Shown here piece by piece: positions 35,490 through 46,699 of a DNA stretch of 64,000 bases (position 1 is its first letter; each line of letters opens with the position of its first letter). The position numbers and the translations under genes were made by a program. The stretch is from Artocarpus heterophyllus (taxonomy: Eukaryota; Streptophyta; Magnoliopsida; Rosales; Moraceae). The DNA lies in NCBI GenBank assembly GCA_025403435.1, contig JAJQZP010000216.1:1-64000 (forward strand), given 5' to 3'. Below the pieces are notes generated by a model. It had not been told where the DNA came from and searched no databases. It saw nothing but the letters and a program-made list of their open reading frames with translations.

Positions 35490-37707
35490 TTACAAATGTT
35501 CATTTTTTCCTCTTTTTCTTCTCTTTGGTTCCTCAATACATATCCATTCCATATCTTCACGAAGTAAGTAGGAAATATCATCGTCAAAATCATCAATCTC
35601 TTCAACCGGTGGCAATCCTTTTGTGAATGAGGGGATATCTATGCAAGCTTTGGTAACTTTTTCACCATTGATAACTACTTTTGACTTCATCGGGACTACT
35701 AGGGACAATTCCAAATCTTTGGGATCTATCAATTACCTTAGAACATATTGAATTAAAGAACGAGCACAACTTAATAATTGCAAATCTTACATCCTCTGTT
35801 AGAATTTCCCGCAACGCAAGTGGTAGTAATTGTTGTATCAACACATGACAATCATGTGTTTTCATGCCAAATAGTTTCAAATCCTTCACCGACAACAACT
35901 TTTTAAAATTTGAAGAATAGTCGTCTGACATTTTCAATGAAGCAAGCTATTCACAAAGCTTTTTGAGTGCTTTGCCAGAGGTAAGTAAGTGTAGTTTTCT
36001 CTTTTTTTGATAAACAAATTAAGCCTAATCTCCATTTCCATGAGACCCAACTGTGCTTTGTCACCTTTCTTAGTCTTGCCCGAACTGTCATGCAATGTGC
36101 CGACTATTGATTCACAAACATTTTTCTTAATATGCATAACATCCAAGCAATGACGACCAAAAATTGTCTTCTAATATAGAAGTTTGAAAAAGATTGATAT
36201 CTATTTCCATGGTTCATCTATCAATGTTGTCCTTACCTCGCTTTCTCTTCTCGAGTATCACATTCACATCTTTTACCATTTCAAATATTTGTTCACCTGT
36301 CAAAGGCCAAAAAGGGTCGCTTTCTTCGATGTTGCTATTAAATGTTTTCTTTTGTTTGCGACAATGACGATCTCTTGACAACCATCTTCTATGACTAAGA
36401 AAAATGGTTTTCTTACCATTCTTTAACCATTTATGAGACGTTTCCTTCATATAAATAGGACAACTAACAGAATTTCATCGAATAACTAGATAAATTGCCA
36501 TATACGGGGAAGTTGTTAATTGTCCATATCAACATTGTATGGACTGTGAACGTCTCTTTTTGGTAAGCATTTTAAACTACATTTCCATTTTTTCACAAGT
36601 TTTTTGGGTCATCGATAAATTATGCCAAGTACACATTAATGTTATTCCTTGGTTGGTGAGGACCCGAAATCAATAAAGACAACATTAAGAACTTCCGCTT
36701 CATGAACATTTTTGGAGAGAGATAGAAGTTGACAAGTATTATGGGCCAAGTGCTACGCCTACTACTTATGTTACCATGTAGGTTCATTCCATCAGTGGAC
36801 AAAGCGAAATGTATATTTCTTGGATCCGCACTAAACTCGAGATTATCTATTTCAAATGTCTTCCATTTTGGTGAATTAGCCAAATGTCTAATCATTCCAT
36901 CGTCGACCCATTTGTCACAATGCCTTGTCAAATTCTTGGCATGCTTTGTGTTTTCGAATAACTGCTTCAAACGTGGCACCGGTGGAATGTACCATAACAC
37001 CTTCGTCGACACTCCATTCTTTCCATCTTTTAGCTTATTTCCTTTCTTCCACCTTGACTCTTTACAAACTGGGCAATAATTCTTGTCCTTATATGCATTC
37101 CTATAAAGAACACAATCATTTTCACAAGCATGAATTTTATCATACTCTATTCTTAAAGTGCTCAAAGTCTTCTTAGCCTCATACATACTGGTTAGTAATT
37201 TAGTACCCCCCGGTAGAAGCCCTCCTAGAAATTCCAAAAGATTTGTAAAACAGAATTTGATCACCTACTCGATACTTTAAAATTCCATAATCCAACTAAA
37301 GAGGACAATTTCGTGAAATTGGTACACCCCTCATACATGGATGCCTCGGCATCATTCATCATTGACTTAAAAAATTCTAGACGGTCTAAAAAGTGTTCTT
37401 CCAGGTCATTAACCAAGTCAACCATATTGTCGTGATCATCCACATTATCTTCCACGATAGCTTCATTTTCTTTATTTACTAAAGTTGGGTTGAACTTAGA
37501 CTCACAGTGAAAAAACCATGTTTGGTTATTACTTATAATCCCATTTTGAAATAAATGTCCTCTAACAATTGGAATTGGATGAGATCTATGGTTTTTATAT
37601 TGAACATAAGGATACTGAATTTTATCACCATGGGCATGAGTTTTGGCAAAATCTAAGAACTCTTCTAGACCATTCACATATTCTCTAGTCAATCGAAAGT
37701 CCCACAT
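35490..37707 (-). pseudogene. TNP2-type CACTA transposase (degraded)
   Basis: Read on the minus strand in order: a transposase-associated domain (37707-37261; FLDFAKTHAHGDKIQYPYVQ, with the usual Cys positions of the 'CPC..C' motif replaced by Tyr), the Transposase_21/TNP2 core (37264-36620; YRNAYKDKNYCPVCKESRWK and FALSTDGMNLHG), then a broken stretch (36620-36146) with remnants of 'DFPAYGN' and HKWLKNGKKTIFLSHRRWL, then LDVMH-type sequence (36146-35934; MDVMHIKKNVCESIVGTLHD), then a DUF4218 part (35937-35750; MKTHDCHVLIQQLLPLALRE). The frame then jumps to a tail that in copy 2 lies about 0.8 kb further on, so DUF4216 is missing. Several frameshifts make it a pseudogene. Confidence 0.85.
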
Positions 37708-38299
37708 TCATTTCCTATCCATTTCGCAAGTCTTAAATTGAAATATATATAATGCCATTCAATTAAAAACAATTTCACAAATTAATTAACCTACCATATA
37801 TAAATCATACCATAAATCCACAAATTTCACAAAGTATTCATTCCCATCAATTTCAATGTAGCTAATTATACTCAAATATCTACAAATTACACATATCTAT
37901 CATATTTAAATAATAAATCATATTTATGAAACAAATCAATCATACACATATCCAAATAACTAATCATATCCGCAAAACAATAAACATTGATCAATAATAC
38001 TAATTGATCTATAAATTAATCATCCAACCTATCTAAAAAACTGATCATGATTATAAATTCGTAAACCAAAAAGCTAATCAATAAAATCAAAACCTATTTA
38101 TAAATATACCTAACAAAACACTTACAATTAGGAAAGAGATTAAGGAGGATGGATGTTACAATTAAGAAGGAGATTAAGGAAGATGGATGTGGAGAGGGAT
38201 GATGACTGCTGTTTCAAGAGGTTCTTGATGTGTTTTTGAGAGCTGAGTTTATGATTCGTGTCTAATTGTTGAGCTAGAATAAAGATTGTTAACGCATCT
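37708..38299. other. AT-rich 5' region of the CACTA transposase gene
   Basis: Non-coding, lying between the right subterminal repeats and the transposase start. It probably holds the promoter. I see no clear TATA box choice. Confidence 0.5.
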
Positions 38300-38545
38300 T
38301 CCACGACAGTTTTTATGTTCTTCTTAAAAATCGTCTAGAAAGACTAACAGTCCACGATGGTTTTTCAGGAAAACCGTTGTGGAAAGATAATCTATCACAA
38401 TCGTTTTCTTGAAAACCGTCGTGAAAGACCTTCCCTCCTATAGTGATGGTTTTCGTCTTCTCAGACGAATTTCTCACATTTTTTTTCTCCCTTACCACGA
38501 CGGTTTTTAAAAAAAGGTCGTTAAATGAGGGGTAGTATAATCTCA
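38300..38545. repeat. Right subterminal repeats of CACTA copy 1
   Basis: Eight or so copies of the ACGACGGTTTT / AAAACCGTCGTG motif, directly inside the right end. Confidence 0.8.
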
Positions 38546-38559
38546 AATTTCTAGTAGTG

Positions 38560-40382
38560 CCTGGAGTAAAAAAAAAAACCCATTTTTTCTTGTGTTTTTC
38601 TTCTTTTCTTTCACCTCTGTAATAAAATTTTGGTTCGAAGGCTCCGCCACCCGCAACCCCAGGAGAAGGGCTTCCCGCCCCCTTCCAACCCCCACAGCAA
38701 CCTTGTGGGGAAGGTCGATCCCAAAATCCTCTGCGTGGGATGATTTTCCTGAAAGGTTTTGAATTTGGTTCCATAATTCTTAACATAAACAAGTAGCAAG
38801 AAATTATGCCACGAATGTAAAACCTTAAAAAACTTGGGTAAAATAATTTTCAAAAAAATTGAAATGAAGAAAGAGAACAAAGAATTATGAAAAGAGAAGT
38901 TGAACCAACTAATAGGTAATAACAATTTACTCACCATATGCCAGTATCCATTAAATTGTTGGATTCTTTCTTTCTTTTTTTTTTTTTAACAGCTGTCATC
39001 AACTTTGCTATCAGATTAAAATAATATGCGTGTGTGTGTGTATATATATATCTATATATATAATCTGCATGCAATATATGTACGGAATATTAACCAAGCA
39101 CTCGTTGATTTTCAGTTTTTGGACTAAAATTAAACACACGAGAATGCATAAAATTGTATATGTAAGATAAATACATATATTTCTCAAAATATATTTAACA
39201 TATATAATGCGCATGTTCTATAGATCTAGCAATACGTAACTTAGTACTCGTTAATAATCCGTAAATACGTATTGTTACCACGTGATTAGCCGGACCTGCC
39301 GTAATTTATATTGATTATTGGTCAAATGCATATTCGTGCGTCTAAGAAATGCATATATATAATGCGCAAGCTACAGAAAGGGTCGTTGGACAAACTTAAT
39401 TAATAGGTCCAATTTACGTGGTTTCAAACATCTTCCCAAAGTTTTTGCACATGGAAAGAGGGGGGAAAATTATATAATAGTATCGCTGTCTGCTGGCTTG
39501 AGATATGAACCATGTTCATAACGTCGACGGGTAATTAACAGCCATAATTAAGTATAGAAATTGAGCAATGGACCAAAAAAAAAGGTATGGATGTATCTGC
39601 CGTACTTGACTAAGTCATAAATATTGATTACGGCATGTGAAACACATGATGACTAGTTTCTTTAGGTTTTGATACGTCTCTGGCTAGCTTGCTAGTTAGC
39701 TACTTCATTATAATTAATATTACCCAAGACTAATCAGCAACCCTCTTATTAGACATAAAACCTTGTTAGCTGTTGCGTTCAAACTATATTTTATTTAAGT
39801 AACTTTTTGGTCTTAAATGTCAAACTAGATCTTTTAAAACCATAAAAAGTAATCGAATGCACGTTTTACTGGTGATCTTCATCTAACTTAGGTCAAAAAG
39901 AGAATTTTAGAATGCACGTTTGACTAGAAATCAAATTTGGGATCCATACGTACGTCCCTACATTTTGTTAGAATTTTAGAAATTTTACAAGTTGCAAAAG
40001 GGAAGTCACGAGGGAAATCATTCAGGAAATTTTGCAAAGTACTGACTTTTTTCCCCCATTTTGGTATCTATTAATTTGCAAGACTTTGAAAAGATAAAAG
40101 GAAACCTCTTTAACGCTCAGAGTTTGAATTTAAAGCCAAACATGAGCAGCTGACTATTACTTGAATAAAAAAAAGGAGAAAAAAAGAGAGGAAGGTTAAA
40201 TCGAAGCGAGTATTCACGTTAAAGGTTTTATTATATATATATATATATTTTTTAGTACACATTTTTTAGTTCTGACTTTTTTCTTTTTCTTCAACGGTCA
40301 CACATTAACGATGAATTATCACTTGTACAAGAGTGGGAGGTTACAGCTTTAAATGAATTGGATAACTATGCTTTCTTTTATA
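38560..40382. other. Spacer without recognisable gene
   Basis: A GC-rich patch at 38636-38735 holds C and G runs. A GT/TA simple repeat lies at about 39028-39061. The rest is AT-rich. The ORFs at 38313-38792 and 38611-38937 (minus) span the transposon end and are not credible genes. Confidence 0.5.
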
Positions 40383-40391
40383 CAATATTTA
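40383..40391 (+). other. Left target site duplication of the MULE
   Basis: CAATATTTA, identical to 41632-41640. Confidence 0.8.
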
Positions 40392-41631
40392 GATTAATTT
40401 GCACTATTAGTCCTTTAACTTTTTAGTAGGTGACTCTTTGGTCCCTTTTTTAATTTTAGTAAAACGATCCCTAAACTTTTAATTCGATGGCAATTAGGCT
40501 CTTTCCGTAAAATCTGTTAAACTTTTCATGGTATATATCATGTGCAAGGCATGTGCTTGAATGTAAGAGGGCATAATATGGTAAAATAATAGCAATCATT
40601 ATTACTTAAAAAATCAAAATTAAAAAAATTTTAAAAAAGAATTACAGAAAGAAACCCAGAAATCCAAAGCTGGGTTTTGTAGTAGTGGCCAAAGCCATTA
40701 GGTACCTCTCAATTCAAGTCTTTTTGTTGTATATTTGGGTTTTTAAAATTTAAAATCTGTCTCTCTTTTTACTCCTTTCTCTCTAGCTCAACAAATATGA
40801 TCCCGGTATGTCATTTCCATATGGATCTAAAAATTTGATTTAGAAAGAAAAAATGAAAAAAAAAAAATCTAATTATAATGTATGATAGTTGATCTGATGG
40901 TGGTTGTAGAGGCAAAATCTTATAAACTCACTTCTGCCAAAAATGAAACAAAAAGAATATTAGCTTTGATATGTGCAGTTGTTGTATTCTTCCTTCCCCT
41001 TTTCTTTTGAGTGTTTCCGGCTTTAGAAATACAAAAAAGGTCTTGGACCAAAGGTTCACTCGTAGGAATCTAGCTTCGATCACATGATGGTAGGGGATAG
41101 AAGACATAGCAAGATTTGGGCTCGCGACAGATGATCACTCATAGGAATCTTGCCGTTGATGTAAGGCCTTCGTGGAGCTGCAGAAGAGAAGGCTTCGCGT
41201 CACTAAGATCTTGGCTTTTGCAATGGAGAAGGCTTTGTGTCGCTAAGATTTGGGCTTGCACGACAGAGTGTAAGGTTGTAGGGTGGTGGGTTTCATTAGA
41301 GAAGGAGGAGATGAGTTGGGGAATGGCGGCGATGGCTCTTGCTAAAGCTTGACCCATTTTTTTTCTTTCCTTTTTTTATTCCCTTCTTTTTTGAGTTTGT
41401 TTTTGTTTTTTTTGGTTTGTTTTTTTTTTTTTCAACGCTGAAGGCATTTTTGTCTATTTATCAACACGTGATGATCACGTGATGTGATCCGTTAGAATTT
41501 TAATAGAAAGAAACAAAGAGGGCTTAATTGCCAACGCTTTAAGAGGTTAAGGATTATTTTGTCAAAATCAAAAAGGAATCATCAAAGTGTTACCTACTAA
41601 AGAGTTAAGGGATTAATGGCACAAAATATGT
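40392..41631. mobile_element. Non-autonomous MULE (Mutator-like), 1240 bp
   Basis: It is flanked by an exact 9-bp target duplication (CAATATTTA), the length made by Mutator-type transposases. Long terminal inverted repeats pair about 40392-40575 with 41435-41631 (for example 'ctttaactttttagtaggtg' against the complement of 'cacctactaaagagttaag'-type sequence). The interior has no transposase. Positions 41040-41345 are GC-richer and contain short imperfect repeats ('gaaggcttcgcgtcactaag' and 'gaaggctttgtgtcgctaag'). Opposed ORFs of 72-78 codons occur there. This could be captured DNA (Pack-MULE), but I cannot name a source gene. Confidence 0.8.
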
Positions 41632-41640
41632 CAATATTTA
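41632..41640 (+). other. Right target site duplication of the MULE
   Basis: CAATATTTA, identical to 40383-40391. Confidence 0.8.
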
Positions 41641-42375
41641 ACACCCCTTTCATAGCGAAAGCCTACAATGAGGATAGATAAGGGAAACACCTCCTTTTTT
41701 TCCATATATATTTAAACTTGTAAATCTCTATACTCTGCACTAAGATGAATTTGATTTTCTACATATTAGTAAATCTATAGCTATCCAATGCAATGCTAAA
41801 TTGATATGCCAATAGCAAATTTGGTATATAAGTGTAAAAAAATTCTCTAATGCAATGCCCTTTTTAATATTAAATTTGCTATATGCTAGATTTTATGGCA
41901 AATTAACACATAGAAAATTCGGTATTTGATTCTTATGGATTGATAGATTGACTTTTTTGCTTTAATAATTTCAACATTCTTATTTTTAATTTGTTTGATA
42001 TTAAAAGCTTACTTTTACAAGTTTTAATGTATAATAATTATGAAAAAAAATAAATATGACATTTCAAATAACATTATGCATTGGAGCACAAAAAAATAAC
42101 ACATCAAATATACTATTTTTATTTTTTTTAGTGATAAATGTAACATTGGCCTTGAAGATGGTCTTATATATAATTAAAAATATATTAACCTTTGTATGAA
42201 TTAATATTAACATGTTAGTAAAATAATTAGTACTCCTAGAATTTTCAAAGCTTTTTTAAAGAATAATCAACAACAGAGATTAATTCTAATAATATTTTAA
42301 TTTAATTTGAGAAAGTTAAGGATTTACATTACGAGAAGCACGTTCATTGGATGTCAAGACTGGTACATATAGACG
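41641..42375. other. AT-rich spacer, nothing recognised
   Basis: No ORF, repeat or motif that I can support. Confidence 0.6.
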
Positions 42376-42420
<45 letters not shown>

Positions 42421-42422
42421 CA
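42376..42422. repeat. TA then AC microsatellite
   Basis: About 17 TA units followed by about five AC units. Confidence 0.95.
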
Positions 42423-42423
42423 T

Positions 42424-42959
42424 CAGTGATGGAGTCAGGAAATTTTTTCAATGGGGGTGTTAATTGAACCAAAATTTTTAACTCAAACACATTATTATTT
42501 TAATAAATTTTAATTCAATTTTTGAATATTATAATTTTCAAAGTTATAAATTCATATAATATTGCGATTAAAATGTTGTATATTTCGTATTTTAAAATTG
42601 AATTATAATGGTTGTTTGGGAACCTTAGTTTAAACCAAACCTTTTAGTTCAAACTATAGTTATTATAGTGTTTATCCATACAAAATTTAAATTGTTATAA
42701 TGTTTTTTTTTCAAACCAACGATTTAAACTAAAGTTTCTAAATATCCTCAAAATAATAAAAAAAAATTTAGAGGCATAGTTGAAACTTTTAAAAAAGTTT
42801 TAAAATAAATATTGTTAAGAACAAGCTTCAATGGGGGCAAAATAAGAAAAAAAAACAGTAAAAAAATTAAATATTAGACTTAAATCATAAAGAAGTCATT
42901 GAAGCCATGGCCAGTGGAGAGATGACCGCCCCAACTCGGTTCCATATGGCTTCGCTACT
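42424..42959. mobile_element. MITE-like element inside a TA microsatellite
   Basis: The left end 'cagtgatggagtcaggaaat' and the complement of the right end ('tagtagcgaagccatatgg') form an imperfect inverted repeat, and both sides are TA-type microsatellites. A sub-repeat 'caatgggggtg/caatgggggca' lies near each end. Non-coding. Confidence 0.5.
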
Positions 42960-42985
42960 AATATATATATATATATATATATATT
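42960..42985. repeat. AT microsatellite
   Basis: About 12 AT units directly after the MITE-like element. Confidence 0.95.
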
Positions 42986-43789
42986 TTGAAGGGGAATATT
43001 TATATATATTATTGTTATATTTTTTAAGAAAAAAATATCCAATTCACGGGATTCTCATGAATGGAGAAAACATATAATTACTCTAGCGATACGTTCATTT
43101 TCGTTTGTTTAAAGGGACATAAATATCTGCGTTCTATTATGCGTGAACGAGTTATATGTGTATTCATATTTGTGTAGTATTTCTATCGCCAATGATGACA
43201 TGGTGACAGCAAAAGCTAGAATAAATAAAAATTGAAATAACATTTGAATTTTATTAAAAGATATAAGACTCAGCGTTTTAAACGCTTCTCAGACATTTTT
43301 TTTTGGAAGAAAAACTTTGCAGGGAATTGCAATTCTAAAAAACTTATCTTGGAACTAATAAATACTAATATCATGAAGACTCCTAATTCGAATAAGATAC
43401 TTAATAGATAAACGTCTAAATCCCAATAATGGCAGATAAAAAGGAAGCCTAATAAAAAAAATAATAATTCAAACCAAATATGACAAAATACGAAAACATG
43501 AGATACTTGTGTGTTTGGCTTGCCTTCGGATCCATTTGGTAAGGGAGATAAGGAGTGGAAGGATGGAGAATGAAGATTATAGTCATCTTTTTTATTGTTT
43601 GGTTGGAAGGAAGAGCAGTCGTTGAATGAATGGATGGTATTGTATGTCTAATTATTAAATTGTAAATTTTACTATTAATAATAATTTCTTTTAGAGGTTA
43701 ATATATTCTTTTTAACTTGAATTGGATGAAATTGTTGAATTCTTCTATTAATGGAAGGATTCAACAATATAATAAAATTGTGAATAAAT
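42986..43789. other. Spacer without gene
   Basis: 43510-43770 has weakly inverted ends ('ccatttggtaagggagat' and 'ggaaggattcaacaat') and could be another small MITE. No ORF is recognised. Confidence 0.4.
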
Positions 43790-44015
43790 GACGAATGTTT
43801 CCACAGCAATTACATAGAAACCATCGTTAAAAATTAAGTTAACATGACAGTGTTTTAAGAAACCATCGTGGTATCTTCCGAGCACTACCAAAACTTGCTA
43901 AATATGACCTCGTTCTATGATGGTGAAATTCGTCGTCGCATGATAAATTTCTACGCCGGTTTCACTATATATACCACGTCAGTGAAATAACCATGGGAAA
44001 TTCAAGTAACTAATT
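43790..44015. mobile_element. CACTA-like end fragment
   Basis: Contains 'gaaaccatcgt' words on both sides and, at 43884, CACTACCAAAACTTGC, which resembles a CACTA terminus followed by subterminal-type words ('tatgatggtgaaattcgtcg'). The neighbouring left part is also subterminal-like. It may be two ends of a strongly deleted element. No opposite terminus was found. Confidence 0.4.
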
Positions 44016-46629
44016 TTTTAATAGTATAAAATATGAATGTAGAGAGAGACTCTCTTCTTCTTCTCTTCTCTAAACCAAATAATAGATTAAAGCTCTCCCC
44101 CAGTCCAACTCCCTCCTTCCGACCGATTCAAAGTGAGCCCTTTAATAATTGCTCTACGGGGTCATGAATGTTGGAAGGGGGAACAAGTTGCAGCTCGTTG
44201 GTCCAACCGCACATTGTAATGTTGTTTTAAAAACGCAAAATGAAAGTACAACCACTTTTTTGGTCATTATTAAATGATTTGGTTGAGACAAGTACCTATT
44301 GAGGTTGGATAAGCACTAGAGGTTTAAAAATTTGACTCGTTGGACAAATATTAAACCCTCCAAAAGCAAATTTGGTACTTGTAGGACCATATCAAAGTAC
44401 TGCAATAAGCACAACATGAACCTATAATTTTATAAACTCATGGATGACCAAAAAAGGAAAGAAAGAAAGAAATTTACATGTCAGCATTATATTTGCGGGC
44501 CGATCTTAATCTAGCATGCATTTCATTCATGGGGTTTGTGCGACAATTGAAACTTCTTTTTTTTTTTTTTTACGTTATTTACCTCATAAAAATTTAAATT
44601 TAAATTTCAAATATTTTCGATTCAAATATATAAACTAAACACGCCATAAACACCATAATATTAACGTAAAAAAAATACCTCAAATATATGGTAAAGCCTC
44701 TCATCTTATAAAATAAATGATTACATTTAGCATTATTAATCGGTGAACTTTTAATTTCAGCAAATTATAATATAAATTTTTAATTTTTAAAAAATTATTT
44801 CCTAACACTAAAATTGATAAATGTTTTTTGAAATTTAACATGGATAATCGCATCCTACTTATCACTTAATGATAAAATATTTTACATATTTATATAATTA
44901 CAAAACTGCAAAATGTTCTAGGTTTCAATGGGTTTTAATAGTAATGAAGAGAACATTTTGATCACAATAGAACTATTGCTGTAAGATTTCGAGATATCAA
45001 ACAACGGAAACAAAGTTACCTCTTTTGAATACTTAAATTTCAAAAATCGTTTATTAATTTTAGTATCATGGAATACATAATTGTCAAAAAAAAAATCAAA
45101 AGTTAAGAGAATAATTTATCAATATTTAAGAGTTAATATCTAAAATTTCTTGTATATTATTTATTACTTTTTCTAGCTTAAAAAATGTTTTGAACAGCAA
45201 AGCCTTGGTCAATATTATTGGATGTTTGGAAGAATTGATTAGAACTAATTTTGGTTGAAAATACCATAGCATGTGAGAGTTTTACATTGTAGTATACTTT
45301 TTTTTGCCACTGTAGCATGTAAGAGCTTTATATTTTATATTGTAGAAACCGAAAGTTTTGGATCTAAATCACATTTTTAACCACCACATTAGTCGTTGGG
45401 CCAAGTCTTGACTTCAAAACTATGTAGCGCAACAGCTATACTAAGCATCAAAAGTTTGTATGCAAATAATCTTTTTTCAAAGAAAAAAAAAAGTATGTGT
45501 AGAATATACAGCATTTATGAACCACGACTAGTTGTTCTTCGTAATATTGGGCTCATAATTTTAGGGTTTTTTTTTGGAAGATTTGGTTGATATTAATAAC
45601 AGCTAGTTGAGATGCAGTTATATATATGCTGTACAATATTGATGGTCGTTGGTTATTGATTCTTTGCTTCATAGAAATATCAGGTTTCACCTAATTATGT
45701 CCTAAAAGTTTGAAATTTCAAGCTTTGTAACAAGATAATTTGAAAGCCAGCCTCCCTAAGTTGGGGGATCAAAGAGGGAGAAGAAATTAAAAGGGGATCA
45801 ATATTGACAACCAATTGAATATGTGATCTCAAACTTGCATGTTTTAAAGGACCTTTCTTAGATATAAATTTCTGATTATTTTGCTAAGTTATATAATAAA
45901 CTAGCATCAAATCCACATATAACAAAAGTTGAATTAATTAATTTCTTCCTCATTATGTTCCTTTTTTTTTTCTTAAATGAGTGTATTGATATATAGCACA
46001 CTTATATACTGCGCATTTTTTTTATAATTTTATATATATTTCATTCTAGAAAAATTAGATGACAGAGACTTTAAAAAATGATGGAGAGACTTTTAGAAAC
46101 TAATGAGATAAAACAAATAGACAAGACATAGAAAAATGGATTTAGCTTTACTTATATTTTGTATTCAATTTAATTGACTATTCAGCAACAGCCAGTTCGT
46201 TTCTTCTTCTTTTTTTTTGTGTTTTTTCCCTTGATTTTGATTTTCTCTTTTTGCTAACAGTGATGAGTTTTATTTTTAACTTCAAAAAGATTTTGCATAT
46301 GCGATCCAATAGTCATATCAACTACCAATATACGTAAAACATAAAGTTTAACAATTTACAATTAAAACTAGCAAAATAATTCATGTTACCTTTAATAATG
46401 GTAAGCTAAAGATGACTACCAATTAAAATATGAGCTGTAAAATCACCAAGTCCAAGTACTGGTTAAGAATAATGCCACACCTCTTGGTACAACACACAAA
46501 CCATACGGGTAACGCATGAGAGAGAGAGAAAAGAGAGAGATGTTCAAAGCCGGCGTGGCTGACCACCGACCCCACAAACCTAGCAATAAGCAAACAAATG
46601 TGGACTTTATCCAAGTCAATCCCTTCATC
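44016..46629. other. Upstream spacer of the PADRE gene
   Basis: AT-rich and gene-free. 45225-45360 carries a MITE-like segment ('gcatgtgagagttttacatt', 'gcatgtaagagctttatatt'). The ORF at 45396-45590 is not credible. Distal promoter elements may be here but none is distinctive. Confidence 0.45.
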
Positions 46630-46630
46630 T

Positions 46631-46699
46631 CCTATTATTTAAATTTAACATCTTCTCCTTTCTTCATTTCTCAACTCTAAATCTCTCTCTCTCTCAGAA
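46631..46699 (+). promoter_or_regulatory. Core promoter and CT-rich leader of the PADRE gene
   Basis: A TATTTAAAT TATA-like box lies at about 46636-46644. A pyrimidine-rich leader (a run of CT units at about 46681-46695) ends just before the ATG at 46700 (context cagaaATGGG). CT-rich leaders near the start are common in plant genes. Confidence 0.5.

Larger units (their letters stand above)
30650..38559 (-). mobile_element. CACTA (EnSpm) element, copy 1, both ends present
   Basis: The left end is CACTACTACAAAC and the right end, complemented, is CACTACTAGAAAT, the signature of a CACTA transposon. Flanking triplets are TCT (30647-30649) and CCT (38560-38562), an imperfect 3-bp target duplication. 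Inside both ends are many copies of an 'aaaaccgtcatg/cacgacggtttt' motif in both orientations, as expected for transposase-binding subterminal repeats. Two degraded genes lie on the minus strand, a TNP2-type transposase (35490-37707) and an ORF2-type gene (about 32000-33978). The element is 7910 bp. A second copy starts at 49233. Confidence 0.85.

Noticed and set aside
38313..38937. Overlapping 159- and 108-codon minus-strand ORFs
   Set aside because: They cross the CACTA terminus and its subterminal repeats, and the sequence is low-complexity.
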